Positions 36,870-45,396 of a stretch of DNA of 56,302 bases are shown piece after piece. Position 1 is the first letter of the stretch. Each line of letters opens with the position of its first letter. The notes under the pieces are model-generated. The model did no database searches and had not been told where the DNA came from. It saw only the letters and a list, made by a program, of their open reading frames with translations. A program made the position numbers and the translations under genes. Source of the stretch: Clostridia bacterium (lineage in GTDB: Bacteria; Bacillota; Clostridia; Christensenellales; Borkfalkiaceae); NCBI GenBank assembly GCA_017545865.1, contig JAFWXO010000021.1, forward strand, positions 1 through 56,302, in the 5' to 3' direction.

Positions 36870-37183
36870 AAGGCGAAAAAATAGCCGAAAAAGCCTTAAA
36901 AAAGCAAGGGTATAAGGTTTTATTAAACAACTACGTTACGCCCTTTGGCGAAGCCGATTTAGTTTGTGAAAAGAACGGCTCGCTTTTTTTCGTTGAAGTT
37001 AAAACGAGAACTTCAAATAAGTTTGGAACTCCCGCTCAAGCGGTAGATTATAAAAAACAAAAAAAATATAGAGATATTGCTTCGTATTATTTAAACTCAA
37101 AAAAGTTAAGCGACGTTTCAGTTTCGTTTATCGTGGTTGAAGTGTTAAACGATGAAGTTAATATCATAGCGGATGCATTTTAA
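36824..37183 (+). CDS. yraN: UPF0102 family YraN-like protein
   Basis: A 119-residue restriction-endonuclease-fold protein. FGEADLVCEK and FVEVKTRTSNKFG give the ExD...ExK pattern. AVDYKKQKKYRDIASYY follows. Its start is TTG, chosen because AGGAG (36811-36815) lies eight bases upstream and inside rnhB. Family members accompany rnhB in many genomes and have a poorly defined role in DNA processing. Confidence 0.88.
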   Translation: MQDSPKNLYKKLLGLKGEKIAEKALKKQGYKVLLNNYVTPFGEADLVCEKNGSLFFVEVKTRTSNKFGTPAQAVDYKKQKKYRDIASYYLNSKKLSDVSVSFIVVEVLNDEVNIIADAF

Positions 37184-38310
37184 TGAAGATAACCGTTTCA
37201 GCCCCGTCTGGCTTAGAAGGCGTGGTAAAAAGAGAACTTTATAATTTAACCGAACAAGAAAGCCAAGCAATAAGCGGTAGGCTTACGATTGACGGGGATG
37301 TTTACACCGTTGCAAAGTTAAATCTCAATTTAAGAACTGCAAGCAGGGTGTATATAACGATAGGTTCTTTTAAAGCGGAAACCTTTGACGAACTGTTTGA
37401 TAATCTTTTAAAGTTAGATTTTGAAAACTATTTAGATAAATGCTCAAAAATCTCGGTTTTTTCGAATATTTTTGAATCTAAACTAAATTCTTTACAAGCC
37501 GTTTCTTCCGTTTCTAAAAAGGCGATTTGCAAAAGGCTTGAAAGCGAATATAAATGCAAACTTAAAGAAAGTGGTTTCGAGCATAAAATTGAACTTAATA
37601 TAAGGCGTGATTTCGTTACGGTTAACTTAAACACGTCTGGCGAACCGTTGCATAAGCGCGGTTATAGAACTTCGGTTGGCGATGCGCCTATCAAAGAAAA
37701 CGTTGCCTCGTGTTTACTCGATCTTTCCGTTTGGAACAAAAACAAAATTTTAGTAGACCCATTTTGCGGTAGCGGAACTATTCTTATTGAAGCGGGTATG
37801 ATACTCAAAAATATCCCGTCTGGGCTTAATCGAGATTTTGATTTTTTGCACTTTGAAAAGTTTGACACGAGTTTTTATGCTCAGATGATTGAAGACGCAA
37901 AGAGTAAAATCGTAAAGGTGGATAAGCCAACGTTATTTGGGCTTGATATTGAAGAAAGCCAAATTAAACTTGCAAGGGCTCACGCTAAAAAGGCAGGGGT
38001 AGCGGACGCTATTTTATTTGAAGTTAAAGATATGCGCGAGTTCACTTCAAAAACTTCTTACGGCGTTATCGTTACAAATCCGCCTTACGGTGAGAGAATT
38101 TCCGATAGAAACCAAGTTGTTAAACTCTATCGCGATTACGGTAAAGTTTACAGTTTGCTTAACGAGTGGTCGGCATTTACTATAACGCCCGTTAGCGATT
38201 TTGAGCGTTTATTTGGCAAAAAAGCAGTAAAAAAGCGCAAAATTTATAATGGAAAGTTAGAGTGTTACTATTATTCCGTTCTTGGAGCAAAACCGCCTAA
38301 AAAAATTTAA
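37183..38310 (+). CDS. THUMP-domain rRNA methyltransferase (RlmL/YpsC-like)
   Basis: A 375-residue methyltransferase. The N-terminal part (residues 45-155) is a THUMP domain for RNA binding. LVDPFCGSGTILIEAG near residue 190 is the SAM motif I. VTNPPYGERISD near 298 is the NPPY catalytic motif of N2-guanine methyltransferases, as in the m2G2445 half of RlmL. It starts on the yraN stop (TAATG). This is the YpsC-like single-domain form. Confidence 0.9.
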   Translation: MKITVSAPSGLEGVVKRELYNLTEQESQAISGRLTIDGDVYTVAKLNLNLRTASRVYITIGSFKAETFDELFDNLLKLDFENYLDKCSKISVFSNIFESKLNSLQAVSSVSKKAICKRLESEYKCKLKESGFEHKIELNIRRDFVTVNLNTSGEPLHKRGYRTSVGDAPIKENVASCLLDLSVWNKNKILVDPFCGSGTILIEAGMILKNIPSGLNRDFDFLHFEKFDTSFYAQMIEDAKSKIVKVDKPTLFGLDIEESQIKLARAHAKKAGVADAILFEVKDMREFTSKTSYGVIVTNPPYGERISDRNQVVKLYRDYGKVYSLLNEWSAFTITPVSDFERLFGKKAVKKRKIYNGKLECYYYSVLGAKPPKKI

Positions 38311-38328
38311 AAAACGGCGTTAAATTGC

Positions 38329-38357
38329 TTGCAATAATATAAAAACTATGCTAAAAT
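38329..38357 (+). promoter_or_regulatory. rplS promoter
   Basis: TTGCAA (38329-38334) and TAAAAT (38352-38357), 17-base spacer, with TGC before the -10. Confidence 0.65.
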
Positions 38358-38364
38358 ATGAAAA

Positions 38365-38424
38365 GACTTCGGGTGGTCCTCTTAAAGTTGTAATGAACAC
38401 CGCGTAATTATGGAGGTATAAGTC
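38365..38424 (+). promoter_or_regulatory. Candidate structured leader of rplS
   Basis: The 60-base leader can fold. GACTT (38365-38369) pairs with AAGTC (38420-38424), TCCTC (38377-38381) can pair with the GGAGG of the ribosome binding site, and GGTG with CACC. This resembles an autogenous L19 leader in layout, but a match to the known L19 leader motif was not verified. Confidence 0.4.
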
Positions 38425-38769
38425 ATGACGATAATTGAACAAATCAACAATGAAAACGTAAAAAAAGAAGTTCCTTCCTTTAACGTTGGTGATACTGTTA
38501 AGGTATCGGTTAAAGTTATTGAAGGTACGAGAGAAAGAATTCAAGCGTACGAAGGCGTTGTTATCGCTAAACGCGGTGGCTCTATCAGCGAAACCTTTAC
38601 CGTAAGAAGAATTAGCTTCGGTGTAGGCGTTGAAAGAACTTTCCCCCTTCATTCGCCCAAGATTGCCGATATCAAGGTTGTTAAGAAAGGTGCGGTTAGA
38701 CGTGCTAAACTTTACTATCTTAGAAACCTTACCGGTAAGGCAGCAAAAGTTAAAGAAGTTATTCGTTAA
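38425..38769 (+). CDS. rplS: Large ribosomal subunit protein bL19
   Basis: A 114-residue L19 with [49 protein letters not shown] and [17 protein letters not shown], all standard. TGGAGG precedes the ATG. In many Firmicutes it follows trmD directly; here four genes lie between, and it has its own promoter and terminator. Confidence 0.97.
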   Translation: MTIIEQINNENVKKEVPSFNVGDTVKVSVKVIEGTRERIQAYEGVVIAKRGGSISETFTVRRISFGVGVERTFPLHSPKIADIKVVKKGAVRRAKLYYLRNLTGKAAKVKEVIR

Positions 38770-38775
38770 TTCAAA

Positions 38776-38800
38776 GGCGCGTCAGTTTGACGCGCTTTTT
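38776..38800 (+). terminator. Terminator after rplS
   Basis: GCGCGTCA / TGACGCGC with a 3-base loop and TTTTT. Confidence 0.85.
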
Positions 38801-38821
38801 GCTTTAAAATAAAAGGTTATT

Positions 38822-39742
38822 ATGAAAGTTTATAATTCAATTTTAGAACTCGTTGGAAATACTCCGCTTATTAGGCTTAGCCGTTTGGAACAAAAATTAG
38901 GCTTAAAGTCAAATTTATACGCTAAGGTTGAAAGTTTTAACCCTGCCGGCAGTATTAAAGATAGAGTTGCAAAAAACATAATAGAAACGGCTGAAGATAG
39001 CGGTCAATTAAAACAAGGCGCAACGGTAATTGAGCCAACGAGTGGCAACACGGGTATCGGGTTAGCGCTCGTTTGCCTTTTAAAAGGCTATAAAGTTATT
39101 TTAACTATGCCTGAAAATATGAGTGTTGAACGCCAAAAACTCCTTCGCGCTTACGGTGCGGAAATCGTTTTAACCGATAAGTCGCTCGGTATGAAAGGCG
39201 CGATTGACAAGGCAAACGAACTTTCAAAAACCATTGAAAACTCTTTTATTGCAGGGCAGTTTGAAAACCAAGCAAACCCCGAAACCCACTATAAAACAAC
39301 TGCCGTTGAAATCTACGACTCGTTAGATGGAAACGTTGATTTTTTAGTTGCGGGCGTTGGCACGGGTGGAACGTTAACGGGTATCGGCAAATACCTTAAA
39401 GAGAAAAATAACGGTGTTTCAATCGTTGCGGTAGAGCCAAGTTCAAGCGCAGTTTTATCTGGCGAAAAAGCAGGTGTTCACGGGCTTCAAGGCATAGGCG
39501 CGGGCTTTATTCCCAAAACGCTTGACACGTCAATTTACGACGTTGTAGTAAAAGTAACGGAAGATAGCGCTTATTATTACGCTAACTTGCTTGCTAAAAC
39601 AGAAGGAATACTCGCGGGAATTTCTTCGGGTGCAAGCCTTTGCGCCGCCGTTGAAACGGCTATTCAAGTTAAAAACAAAAACGTTGTTGTTATTCTTCCC
39701 GACGGCGGAGAAAAATATTTATCAACTGATTTATATAAGTAG
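38822..39742 (+). CDS. cysK: Cysteine synthase
   Basis: A 306-residue PLP enzyme of the O-acetylserine sulfhydrylase type. LVGNTPLIRL is the start motif. SFNPAGSIKDRVAKN holds the Schiff-base lysine, EPTSGNTGIGLA the substrate loop, and GVGTGGTLTGIGKYLK the phosphate cradle. GISSGAS near the C-terminus completes the cofactor site. The length is that of CysK rather than cystathionine beta-synthase. AAAGG precedes the ATG. Confidence 0.94.
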   Translation: MKVYNSILELVGNTPLIRLSRLEQKLGLKSNLYAKVESFNPAGSIKDRVAKNIIETAEDSGQLKQGATVIEPTSGNTGIGLALVCLLKGYKVILTMPENMSVERQKLLRAYGAEIVLTDKSLGMKGAIDKANELSKTIENSFIAGQFENQANPETHYKTTAVEIYDSLDGNVDFLVAGVGTGGTLTGIGKYLKEKNNGVSIVAVEPSSSAVLSGEKAGVHGLQGIGAGFIPKTLDTSIYDVVVKVTEDSAYYYANLLAKTEGILAGISSGASLCAAVETAIQVKNKNVVVILPDGGEKYLSTDLYK

Positions 39743-39753
39743 AGGGTATAATT

Positions 39754-40653
39754 GTGAAACTTTGTACGACAACAGGCGATTTTTCTTTGCACGCAAATAG
39801 TGATTTTGATAAACTTTTAGAAATTTCGATTGCTGGATTTAAATACGTAGATTTAAGCATGTACGCAAACGAAGCGAGCGCGTATATGCACGACGGTTGG
39901 CGTGAATGCATTAAAAAGTTAAAAGATTATGCTGATAGTTTAGGTGTAAAATTCGTTCAAGCGCATTCGCCTGCGTTTGAAACGTTAGAAACTTTAGATC
40001 CGAATGAAAATTGGCAAGAAAAGTTTGAGCAAACTCTTCGTTCTATTGAAATTTGCAAAGAATTAGATATTCCCTATACGGTAATTCACGCTGGGGTAAA
40101 ACGCAATTCTTCTAAAGAAGAAACTTTTGAACTTAATAAGAAATTCTACGATTTATTATTGCCAACGATTGAAGAAACTGGAGTTACGGTACTCGTTGAA
40201 AACGTTGGCATAAACGACAATAACGGAAGGTATTATCTTAGTTCTGGCAAGCGCCTTGCTGAATTTATAGATTATTACGATCATCCGCTTTTAAAGGCCT
40301 GTTATGATTTTGGGCACGGTAACGTTTTTAAAAATTATCACGACGACTTAACTTGCTTGGGTAAAAGATTAAAGGCGATACATTATAACGATAACAACGG
40401 CATTAGCGATATGCACACGATACCGTTTTTATCAACGATAAATAACGACGAGGCTATTAGGGCGTTAATAGGCATTGGTTATAATGGTTATTTCACTTTT
40501 GAGTGTACGGGCATGATTCAATCAAACGTTAAAAAGTTTGATAACCTTAAAGGAATAGGTAACGCTTCTATTGACGTTATAAGGGCGTATGAAAAGGCGT
40601 TATATCAAACGGGCAAATATTTGCTTTCGGCGTATAACGTGTTTGAAGAATAA
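39754..40653 (+). CDS. Xylose-isomerase-like TIM barrel protein
   Basis: A 299-residue protein of the AP-endonuclease-2/sugar isomerase fold. Metal ligands are suggested by FVQAHSP, YTVIHAGVK, VLVENVG (Glu), CYDFGHG (Asp and His), AIHYNDNNG and FTFECTG (Glu). Members are sugar or hydroxy-acid isomerases and epimerases. The true substrate is unknown. It starts with GTG, preceded by AGAGGG, eleven bases after cysK. Confidence 0.8.
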   Translation: MKLCTTTGDFSLHANSDFDKLLEISIAGFKYVDLSMYANEASAYMHDGWRECIKKLKDYADSLGVKFVQAHSPAFETLETLDPNENWQEKFEQTLRSIEICKELDIPYTVIHAGVKRNSSKEETFELNKKFYDLLLPTIEETGVTVLVENVGINDNNGRYYLSSGKRLAEFIDYYDHPLLKACYDFGHGNVFKNYHDDLTCLGKRLKAIHYNDNNGISDMHTIPFLSTINNDEAIRALIGIGYNGYFTFECTGMIQSNVKKFDNLKGIGNASIDVIRAYEKALYQTGKYLLSAYNVFEE

Positions 40654-40654
40654 A

Positions 40655-40684
40655 AAAATCTCACCGAATTTGGTGAGATTTTCT
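40655..40684. terminator. Terminator shared by convergent genes
   Basis: AAAATCTCACC / GGTGAGATTTT around GAATTT, with an A run on the left and T run on the right, so it can act for the isomerase-like gene and thiT. Confidence 0.85.
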
Positions 40685-40686
40685 TT

Positions 40687-41340
40687 TTACTTAAAAAGTA
40701 AGTTTTCTCTGAACGCCTTTGTTCGAGAGAAGGGAATAATGAATAAAAGCGCAACGAGCATATCGGGTAAGATATACGCTGCATTGTAGCATAACGAGTA
40801 AATAAAAGAACTGTCTGCTGGGAAACCTTCGTAAACGTAGCCGTGCTTAAAGTAAATAATGCCTGAAATAAGGTGCATTGTAAATCTTAAAGCGAAGAAT
40901 AAAACCGTGCCAAGCGTGAGGGATAAAGTTTTTTCTTTAATAACCTTTTTGAACACGCCCGCAAAACATACCACCGAGAACGCGAAAACGTAATCGAGAA
41001 AGAACGTTAGCGGAGTGAGTATCCAAGGCGAAGTTATAAACTGAAGCAAACTGTTTGCAAAACCTGCAACGAGTCCTAAGTAAATTCCGTAGTGATAAGC
41101 AACGAGAATTACGGGGACTAAACTGAAAAAAGTTATACTTCCGCCGAACGGTAGCTCAACTTTCAAAAAAGAAAGGGTGGTTGTTAGCGCAACAGCAAGC
41201 GCGATAACCGTAATCTTCTTCGTGTCAAGCGACGATTTTGTTTTTCCGATAATAAATAGTAGCGCGAACGTTACTAAAATTACCGCGACCGAAATCATTA
41301 CGACAAGGTCAGTTGTGTCAAGTGCTAATAAGTTGTACAT
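40687..41340 (-). CDS. thiT: Thiamine ECF-transporter substrate-binding protein ThiT
   Basis: A 217-residue membrane protein with six or so helices. GGSITFFSLVPVILVAYHYGIYLGLVAGF and LDYVFAFSVVCFAGVFKK match ThiT, the S component that binds thiamine and uses the shared ECF module (not in the window). An additional N-terminal helix of about 40 residues precedes the usual start. AGGAGG lies before the ATG. A TPP riboswitch upstream supports the assignment strongly. Confidence 0.92.
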   Translation of the reverse strand: MYNLLALDTTDLVVMISVAVILVTFALLFIIGKTKSSLDTKKITVIALAVALTTTLSFLKVELPFGGSITFFSLVPVILVAYHYGIYLGLVAGFANSLLQFITSPWILTPLTFFLDYVFAFSVVCFAGVFKKVIKEKTLSLTLGTVLFFALRFTMHLISGIIYFKHGYVYEGFPADSSFIYSLCYNAAYILPDMLVALLFIIPFSRTKAFRENLLFK

Positions 41341-41358
41341 AAAATCCTCCTACAATAG

Positions 41359-41382
41359 AAAAAGCGCCGAGAATTCGGGCGT
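41359..41382 (-). terminator. Expression-platform terminator of the TPP riboswitch
   Basis: On the minus strand CGCCCGA-ATTC-TCGGCG, with one bulged C, is followed by CTTTTT just before the thiT ribosome binding site. TPP binding would favour termination. Confidence 0.6.
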
Positions 41383-41392
41383 AGCACAAAAA

Positions 41393-41468
41393 ATAATCCA
41401 TCTTCCATTCCTGAATTACCAGGTCAGGTTCAAAGGGTATAATCTCAGCCGTAGCACCCCTGCGTTCT
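41393..41468 (-). promoter_or_regulatory. TPP riboswitch (THI element)
   Basis: Minus-strand conserved blocks are GGGGTGCT, GGCTGAGAT (pyrimidine sensor), ACCCTTTGAACCTGA and CTGGTAATTCAGGAATGG. They occur in the order and spacing of the TPP aptamer. It controls thiT. Confidence 0.95.
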
Positions 41469-41527
41469 ATTGTAACTTAAATATATAACTTACTAAAAAA
41501 AATGTCAAGCAAATTTTAATATCGCTA

Positions 41528-41556
41528 TTGTAAAAATTATAAAGTTATGATATTAT
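41528..41556 (+). promoter_or_regulatory. Promoter upstream of yfbR
   Basis: TTGTAA (41528-41533) and TATTAT (41551-41556), 17-base spacer. It may also drive the lipoprotein array. Confidence 0.55.
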
Positions 41557-41572
41557 CATAATAGGTGTTTTT

Positions 41573-42151
41573 ATGAAATATGATTTTTTTGCATATCTGA
41601 ATAGGATGAAGTATATAAAACGTTGGTCGCTAATGCGTTCGCTCGATAGTGAAAACGTTTTAGAGCATACCGCTCAAGTTTCGGTTATTGCCCACGCGCT
41701 TGCCGAGATTAAAAACAAGTATTTCGGCGGTAAGGTTGACGTTTTGAAGGTTGTTTTATACTCACAGTATCACGAAACGGGTGAAGTTATCACGGGTGAT
41801 TTACCAACGCCTATTAAATATTTCAATAAAGAGATAAATCACGCGTATAAAGATATTGAGCTTGGCGCAAGCAAAAAACTTTTATCAACTCTCCCTGAAG
41901 AATTGAGGGTGGTTTACGAGCCTTACGTTATACCTGACGAGGAATCGGAAGAATATAAGATTATGAAATGCGCAGATAAGATTTCCGCTTATATTAAGTG
42001 CGTTGAAGAAATTAAGTCTGGTAACGCCGAGTTTAAAAAGGCAAAGGAAAATATTTTAAAAGAAATAAACAAGTGCGAAAGAGAAGAAGTTAAGTTTTTC
42101 ATGAAGAACGTTGCTCCAGTATATCTTTGTTCTCTTGACGAATTGGAGTAA
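41573..42151 (+). CDS. yfbR: YfbR-like 5'-deoxynucleotidase (HD domain)
   Basis: A 192-residue HD-domain phosphohydrolase. LEHTAQVSVIAHALA gives the first metal histidine, and YHETGEVITGDLPTPIKYFN the HE/TGD motif typical of YfbR. CADKISAYIKCVEEI supplies the last Asp. YfbR dephosphorylates deoxynucleoside 5'-monophosphates. It precedes the lipoprotein array by one base, with GGAG of the next gene inside its end; a functional link is not obvious. Confidence 0.88.
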   Translation: MKYDFFAYLNRMKYIKRWSLMRSLDSENVLEHTAQVSVIAHALAEIKNKYFGGKVDVLKVVLYSQYHETGEVITGDLPTPIKYFNKEINHAYKDIELGASKKLLSTLPEELRVVYEPYVIPDEESEEYKIMKCADKISAYIKCVEEIKSGNAEFKKAKENILKEINKCEREEVKFFMKNVAPVYLCSLDELE

Positions 42152-42152
42152 T

Positions 42153-43220
42153 ATGAAAAAGATTTTAGTTTTATTTTTAACCTTAATAACCTTGTTTTCG
42201 CTCGTTGCTTGCGCTGGTGGCGGAGATGAAGGCGGAGATGCCGATAACGGCAAGCCAAGGTATGAAACCGAATACACGTTTGATGAAACTCATCACTGGC
42301 GTGAACAAATTAACGGTTACGGCAAAACCGATTATGAAGAGCATGAAAATTATCAAGGTAGGTGCGAGTGCGGTATGTATTTCGACTGTACTCATATGCT
42401 TGATTTTAGAAAGATTAAACTTGGCAACGTTGAAGGATATATGGTAACGGGGTATAAAGACGAAGACTATTTTGGCGCTAACTTGTATCTTCATTATGAC
42501 GTTCCAACTCATTATCAAGGCGAAGATGATGAAGAACCTTTACCCGTAATTTCACTTGGGCCTGGTGCGTTTAGCGTTGGAACGGTAAACGCCGTTAATT
42601 ATAACGACGTTCCTATCTTATCAGTTAAACTTCACGAAGGTTTACTTGAAATTCAAGACTGGTGCTTTAAAGGCTCTGAAATTACAGAACTTATTATTCC
42701 CGATTCAGTAACTAACGAATATCACACCGTTTGGGGTGGAAATCAATACGGCATTATTTATAATATTTGCGGTGGTTGTATGTACCTTAAGCGTTTCGTT
42801 ATGGGTTCAGGCTTAAAAGTTTTAGGCTCGTATAACTTTGGAAACAGCGTTGAAGAAGTTGTTATCGGATCTTCAGTTGAAGTTATCAATTTTAGAGCGT
42901 TTTACGAGATTTACAATCTTAAATATCTCGTTATTCCCGCAAGCGTGAAGTATATTCCCGAAGGATCGGTTAGCGGTGGTAATTACGGTAACGTTCCGGT
43001 AGTTTCGTTATTGCCAACGAGCGTGCATATTCCCATCTATCTTGAAATTACGAGGGAAGAGTATAACGCTCTTGTAGTTCCACTTCGTGATAGAGACGTG
43101 GAAGGAAATATTTTAAACCCGATTTCCGAAGGTTTTGTTGAAGGTTGGCAATCTTATAACGATCTTTACTTTAAGGGTGAGTGGGAATACGGGGAAGACG
43201 GTAAACCACGTTTAATTTAA
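42153..43220 (+). CDS. LRR lipoprotein 1 (BspA-type repeats)
   Basis: A 355-residue predicted lipoprotein. Signal peptide with lipobox LVAC (Cys20), then an acidic Gly-rich linker. A conserved N-terminal module follows: HHWREQINGYGKTDYEEH, then GRCECGMYF. The middle part has LRR_5/BspA-type repeats (LSVKLHEGLLEIQDWCFKGS, ELIIPDSV, EVVIGSSVEVINFRAF, YLVIPASVKYIPEGS). The end module EGWQSYNDLYFKGEWEYGED is shared with its neighbours. The ATG at 42153 with GGAG upstream fits a signal peptide; an earlier in-frame start overlaps yfbR. It is likely surface-anchored; the ligand is unknown. Confidence 0.88.
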   Translation: MKKILVLFLTLITLFSLVACAGGGDEGGDADNGKPRYETEYTFDETHHWREQINGYGKTDYEEHENYQGRCECGMYFDCTHMLDFRKIKLGNVEGYMVTGYKDEDYFGANLYLHYDVPTHYQGEDDEEPLPVISLGPGAFSVGTVNAVNYNDVPILSVKLHEGLLEIQDWCFKGSEITELIIPDSVTNEYHTVWGGNQYGIIYNICGGCMYLKRFVMGSGLKVLGSYNFGNSVEEVVIGSSVEVINFRAFYEIYNLKYLVIPASVKYIPEGSVSGGNYGNVPVVSLLPTSVHIPIYLEITREEYNALVVPLRDRDVEGNILNPISEGFVEGWQSYNDLYFKGEWEYGEDGKPRLI

Positions 43221-43239
43221 AGGATAAATAAATTTTACT

Positions 43240-44214
43240 ATGAAAAAACTATTGAACGTTATTCTGTGTTTAACAATTTTATTCTCGCTCGTTGCTTGCG
43301 CTGGTGGTGACGACGATGGCGTTAGCGGTGGAAACGACCCCGTTTATTCTGACGTTTTGTCCTATGACGAGAACGGGCACTGGTACGCTCAGTTAAACGG
43401 AAGTGGAAAGAAAGGTTACGAAGAGCATAGCAACAATATGGGTAGGTGTGAGTGCGGTAAATACTTTGAAACTGATGACGTTTTGTATGAACTTCACTAC
43501 GTTTTAGATGGTGACGTTCCTAATTTTTATTACGTTGCGGTTAGGTATTTAAGTGAAAACTATCTCCCAGACCTTCATATTGAAATTCCCGCGTATCATT
43601 GTCAATCGGTGGCGTACGACTATGAAGACCCAGACGTTGAGCCCGATCCTATCATTGAAGAATTCGCAGAAGAAATACCTTATCCCGTTTTAGAAATTGC
43701 ATCTAACGCATTTAAAAACTCGGGAATTGAGTCAATTAAACTTAACGAAGGTTTAAAAAAGATAGGTGGCGGAGCGTTTGCCAAAACGTTTATTGATGAA
43801 TTGATTATTCCCGATTCCGTCAAAGGTACTATCTATAACGTTTGTGGTGATTGCGTTAACTTAAAAAAAGTTGTAATAGGCGAAGGCATTACTATAATGG
43901 ACGGTTATAACTTTTCAGGTTGCGGTCAACTTAGAGACGTTAAAATCGGTTCAAACGTAACCGAAATTCAAAGAAGGAATTTCTATGCTTGTAAGAGTAT
44001 TCGCTATCTCGTTCTTCCAAAATCTGTAATTTCTATCCCTGAAGACGAGATTTATGCGGGCGCTGTTGGTAAATACGTTACTATGAATAACCTTTTCCAA
44101 GGTGGAAATCCACCCGCGCTTGGTATTTTCCTTGAAATAACCAAGGAAGAATACGAAGATATTTTAATTCCTTTAAGGGTTAGAGACGATAAAACGGGGC
44201 TTGTTTTAGATTAA
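43240..44214 (+). CDS. LRR lipoprotein 2, truncated by in-frame stop
   Basis: A 324-residue lipoprotein (lipobox LVAC, Cys20) with the same N-terminal HW...CECG module and BspA-type repeats (ESIKLNEGLKKIGGGAF, DVKIGSNVTEIQRRNF, YLVLPKSVISIPEDEI). It stops at TAA 44212-44214, although the conserved C-terminal module continues in the same frame to 44355. A direct repeat ACGGGGCTT (44194-44202, 44218-44226), 24 bases apart, surrounds the stop and suggests that a small in-frame duplication introduced it. The protein may still fold because the LRR part is complete. Confidence 0.82.
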   Translation: MKKLLNVILCLTILFSLVACAGGDDDGVSGGNDPVYSDVLSYDENGHWYAQLNGSGKKGYEEHSNNMGRCECGKYFETDDVLYELHYVLDGDVPNFYYVAVRYLSENYLPDLHIEIPAYHCQSVAYDYEDPDVEPDPIIEEFAEEIPYPVLEIASNAFKNSGIESIKLNEGLKKIGGGAFAKTFIDELIIPDSVKGTIYNVCGDCVNLKKVVIGEGITIMDGYNFSGCGQLRDVKIGSNVTEIQRRNFYACKSIRYLVLPKSVISIPEDEIYAGAVGKYVTMNNLFQGGNPPALGIFLEITKEEYEDILIPLRVRDDKTGLVLD

Positions 44215-44355
44215 GTAACGGGGCTTCCTATTCCTCACGCTGATCTTCAATTAACCACTTATGGTTTTTGCGAAGGTTGGAATTACGGTAGCGAACTTTA
44301 TTTTAAAGGCGAGTGGATATATGATGAAAACGGCGAACCTAAACCGATAGTATAA
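44215..44355 (+). pseudogene. Detached C-terminal module of LRR lipoprotein 2
   Basis: The frame after the stop reads VTGLPIPHADLQLTTYGFCE and then GWNYGSELYFKGEWIYDENG, ending at TAA 44353-44355. It matches the end module of the paralogues, so the upstream stop is a lesion or an internal end. Confidence 0.75.
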
Positions 44356-44369
44356 GGTAGGAAGCGCGT

Positions 44370-45386
44370 GTGAAAAAAATTATATTAGCACTTTTAATTG
44401 CAATTATATCTTTACAACTTTTCGGTTGCGCCAGCGATGACGCGGAAAAGGAAGAAACGCCTGTCTACGCCGAAGTTTATACTGTGAACGACGATTATCA
44501 TTGGAGAGCGCAATTAAACGGAACGGGTAGGACGGACTATGCTGAACATGAAAACTATAAAGGCAAATGCGTTTGCGGTAAGTATTACGATTCTTCTGAA
44601 GTATTAACGTATAGAAAAGTTACTATTTTAGGCGAGGAAGGGTTAGAAGTTTCGGCTTATGATAAAACTTCAAGCGTAATTCACGTTGAGATTCCTGCTT
44701 ATCACGAGTTTAACGGCGAAACTTTGCCCGTTTTACAAATAGGAGGAAGTTGTTTTGCAGATTCGGCGCTTAAGTCTATCAAACTTAACGAAGGTTTGAT
44801 TTACATAAACAAGCAAGCCTTTAGAAATACTTTTATTGAAGAAATCGTTATTCCCAACAGCGTTAAAGGGTCAAATCCTTTAGATTATTTAAAGAGCGGC
44901 GGGTTATACAACACTTTTGGCGGTTGTTCAAACTTAAAACGAGTCGTTATGGGTAATGGAATTGAAGTTTTGGGTGGATACGTTTTTTCAAGTTGTAAAA
45001 ATCTATCCGAAATAACGCTTAGTTCAAATTTAAGCCAAATTGGCAATAGAGATTTTTACGAGTGTAAAGAACTTAAAGAAATCGTTATTCCGTCAACGCT
45101 TATTTATATGCCAGAAAGTGAAATATACGCTCCTGCGGTTGAAAAAATAGTAACGCTTAACGTAAAATTTAATTATGCGAGAAGTATCTATCTCAATATT
45201 ACTAAGCAAGACCTTATAGATTTAACCGTACCTTTGTATAACAGGGATATAGTAACGGGAGAGAAAATCCCCGATAATATTCAAAGAAATCCAGGATATT
45301 GTGAAGGTTGGGCAGGTTTTGCAGACTTATATTATCTTGGCGAGTGGATTTATGATGAAAACGGCAAACCAAAGCCGATTATTTGA
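44370..45386 (+). CDS. LRR lipoprotein 3
   Basis: A 338-residue lipoprotein beginning with GTG, preceded by AGGTAGGAAG. The lipobox is LFGC (Cys20). The N-terminal module reads YHWRAQLNGTGRTDYAEH and GKCVCGKYY. The repeats include KSIKLNEGLIYINKQAF, RVVMGNGIEVLGGYVF and EITLSSNLSQIGNRDF. The end module GYCEGWAGFADLYYLGEW is intact. It forms with genes 4-6 the closely related core of the array. Confidence 0.87.
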   Translation: MKKIILALLIAIISLQLFGCASDDAEKEETPVYAEVYTVNDDYHWRAQLNGTGRTDYAEHENYKGKCVCGKYYDSSEVLTYRKVTILGEEGLEVSAYDKTSSVIHVEIPAYHEFNGETLPVLQIGGSCFADSALKSIKLNEGLIYINKQAFRNTFIEEIVIPNSVKGSNPLDYLKSGGLYNTFGGCSNLKRVVMGNGIEVLGGYVFSSCKNLSEITLSSNLSQIGNRDFYECKELKEIVIPSTLIYMPESEIYAPAVEKIVTLNVKFNYARSIYLNITKQDLIDLTVPLYNRDIVTGEKIPDNIQRNPGYCEGWAGFADLYYLGEWIYDENGKPKPII

Positions 45387-45396
45387 TAGGTGATTT

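Noticed and set aside
44212-44214. Programmed recoding at the lipoprotein 2 stop codon
   Set aside because: The codon is TAA, which is not used for selenocysteine or pyrrolysine, no downstream element is seen, and the 24-base duplication is a simpler cause.
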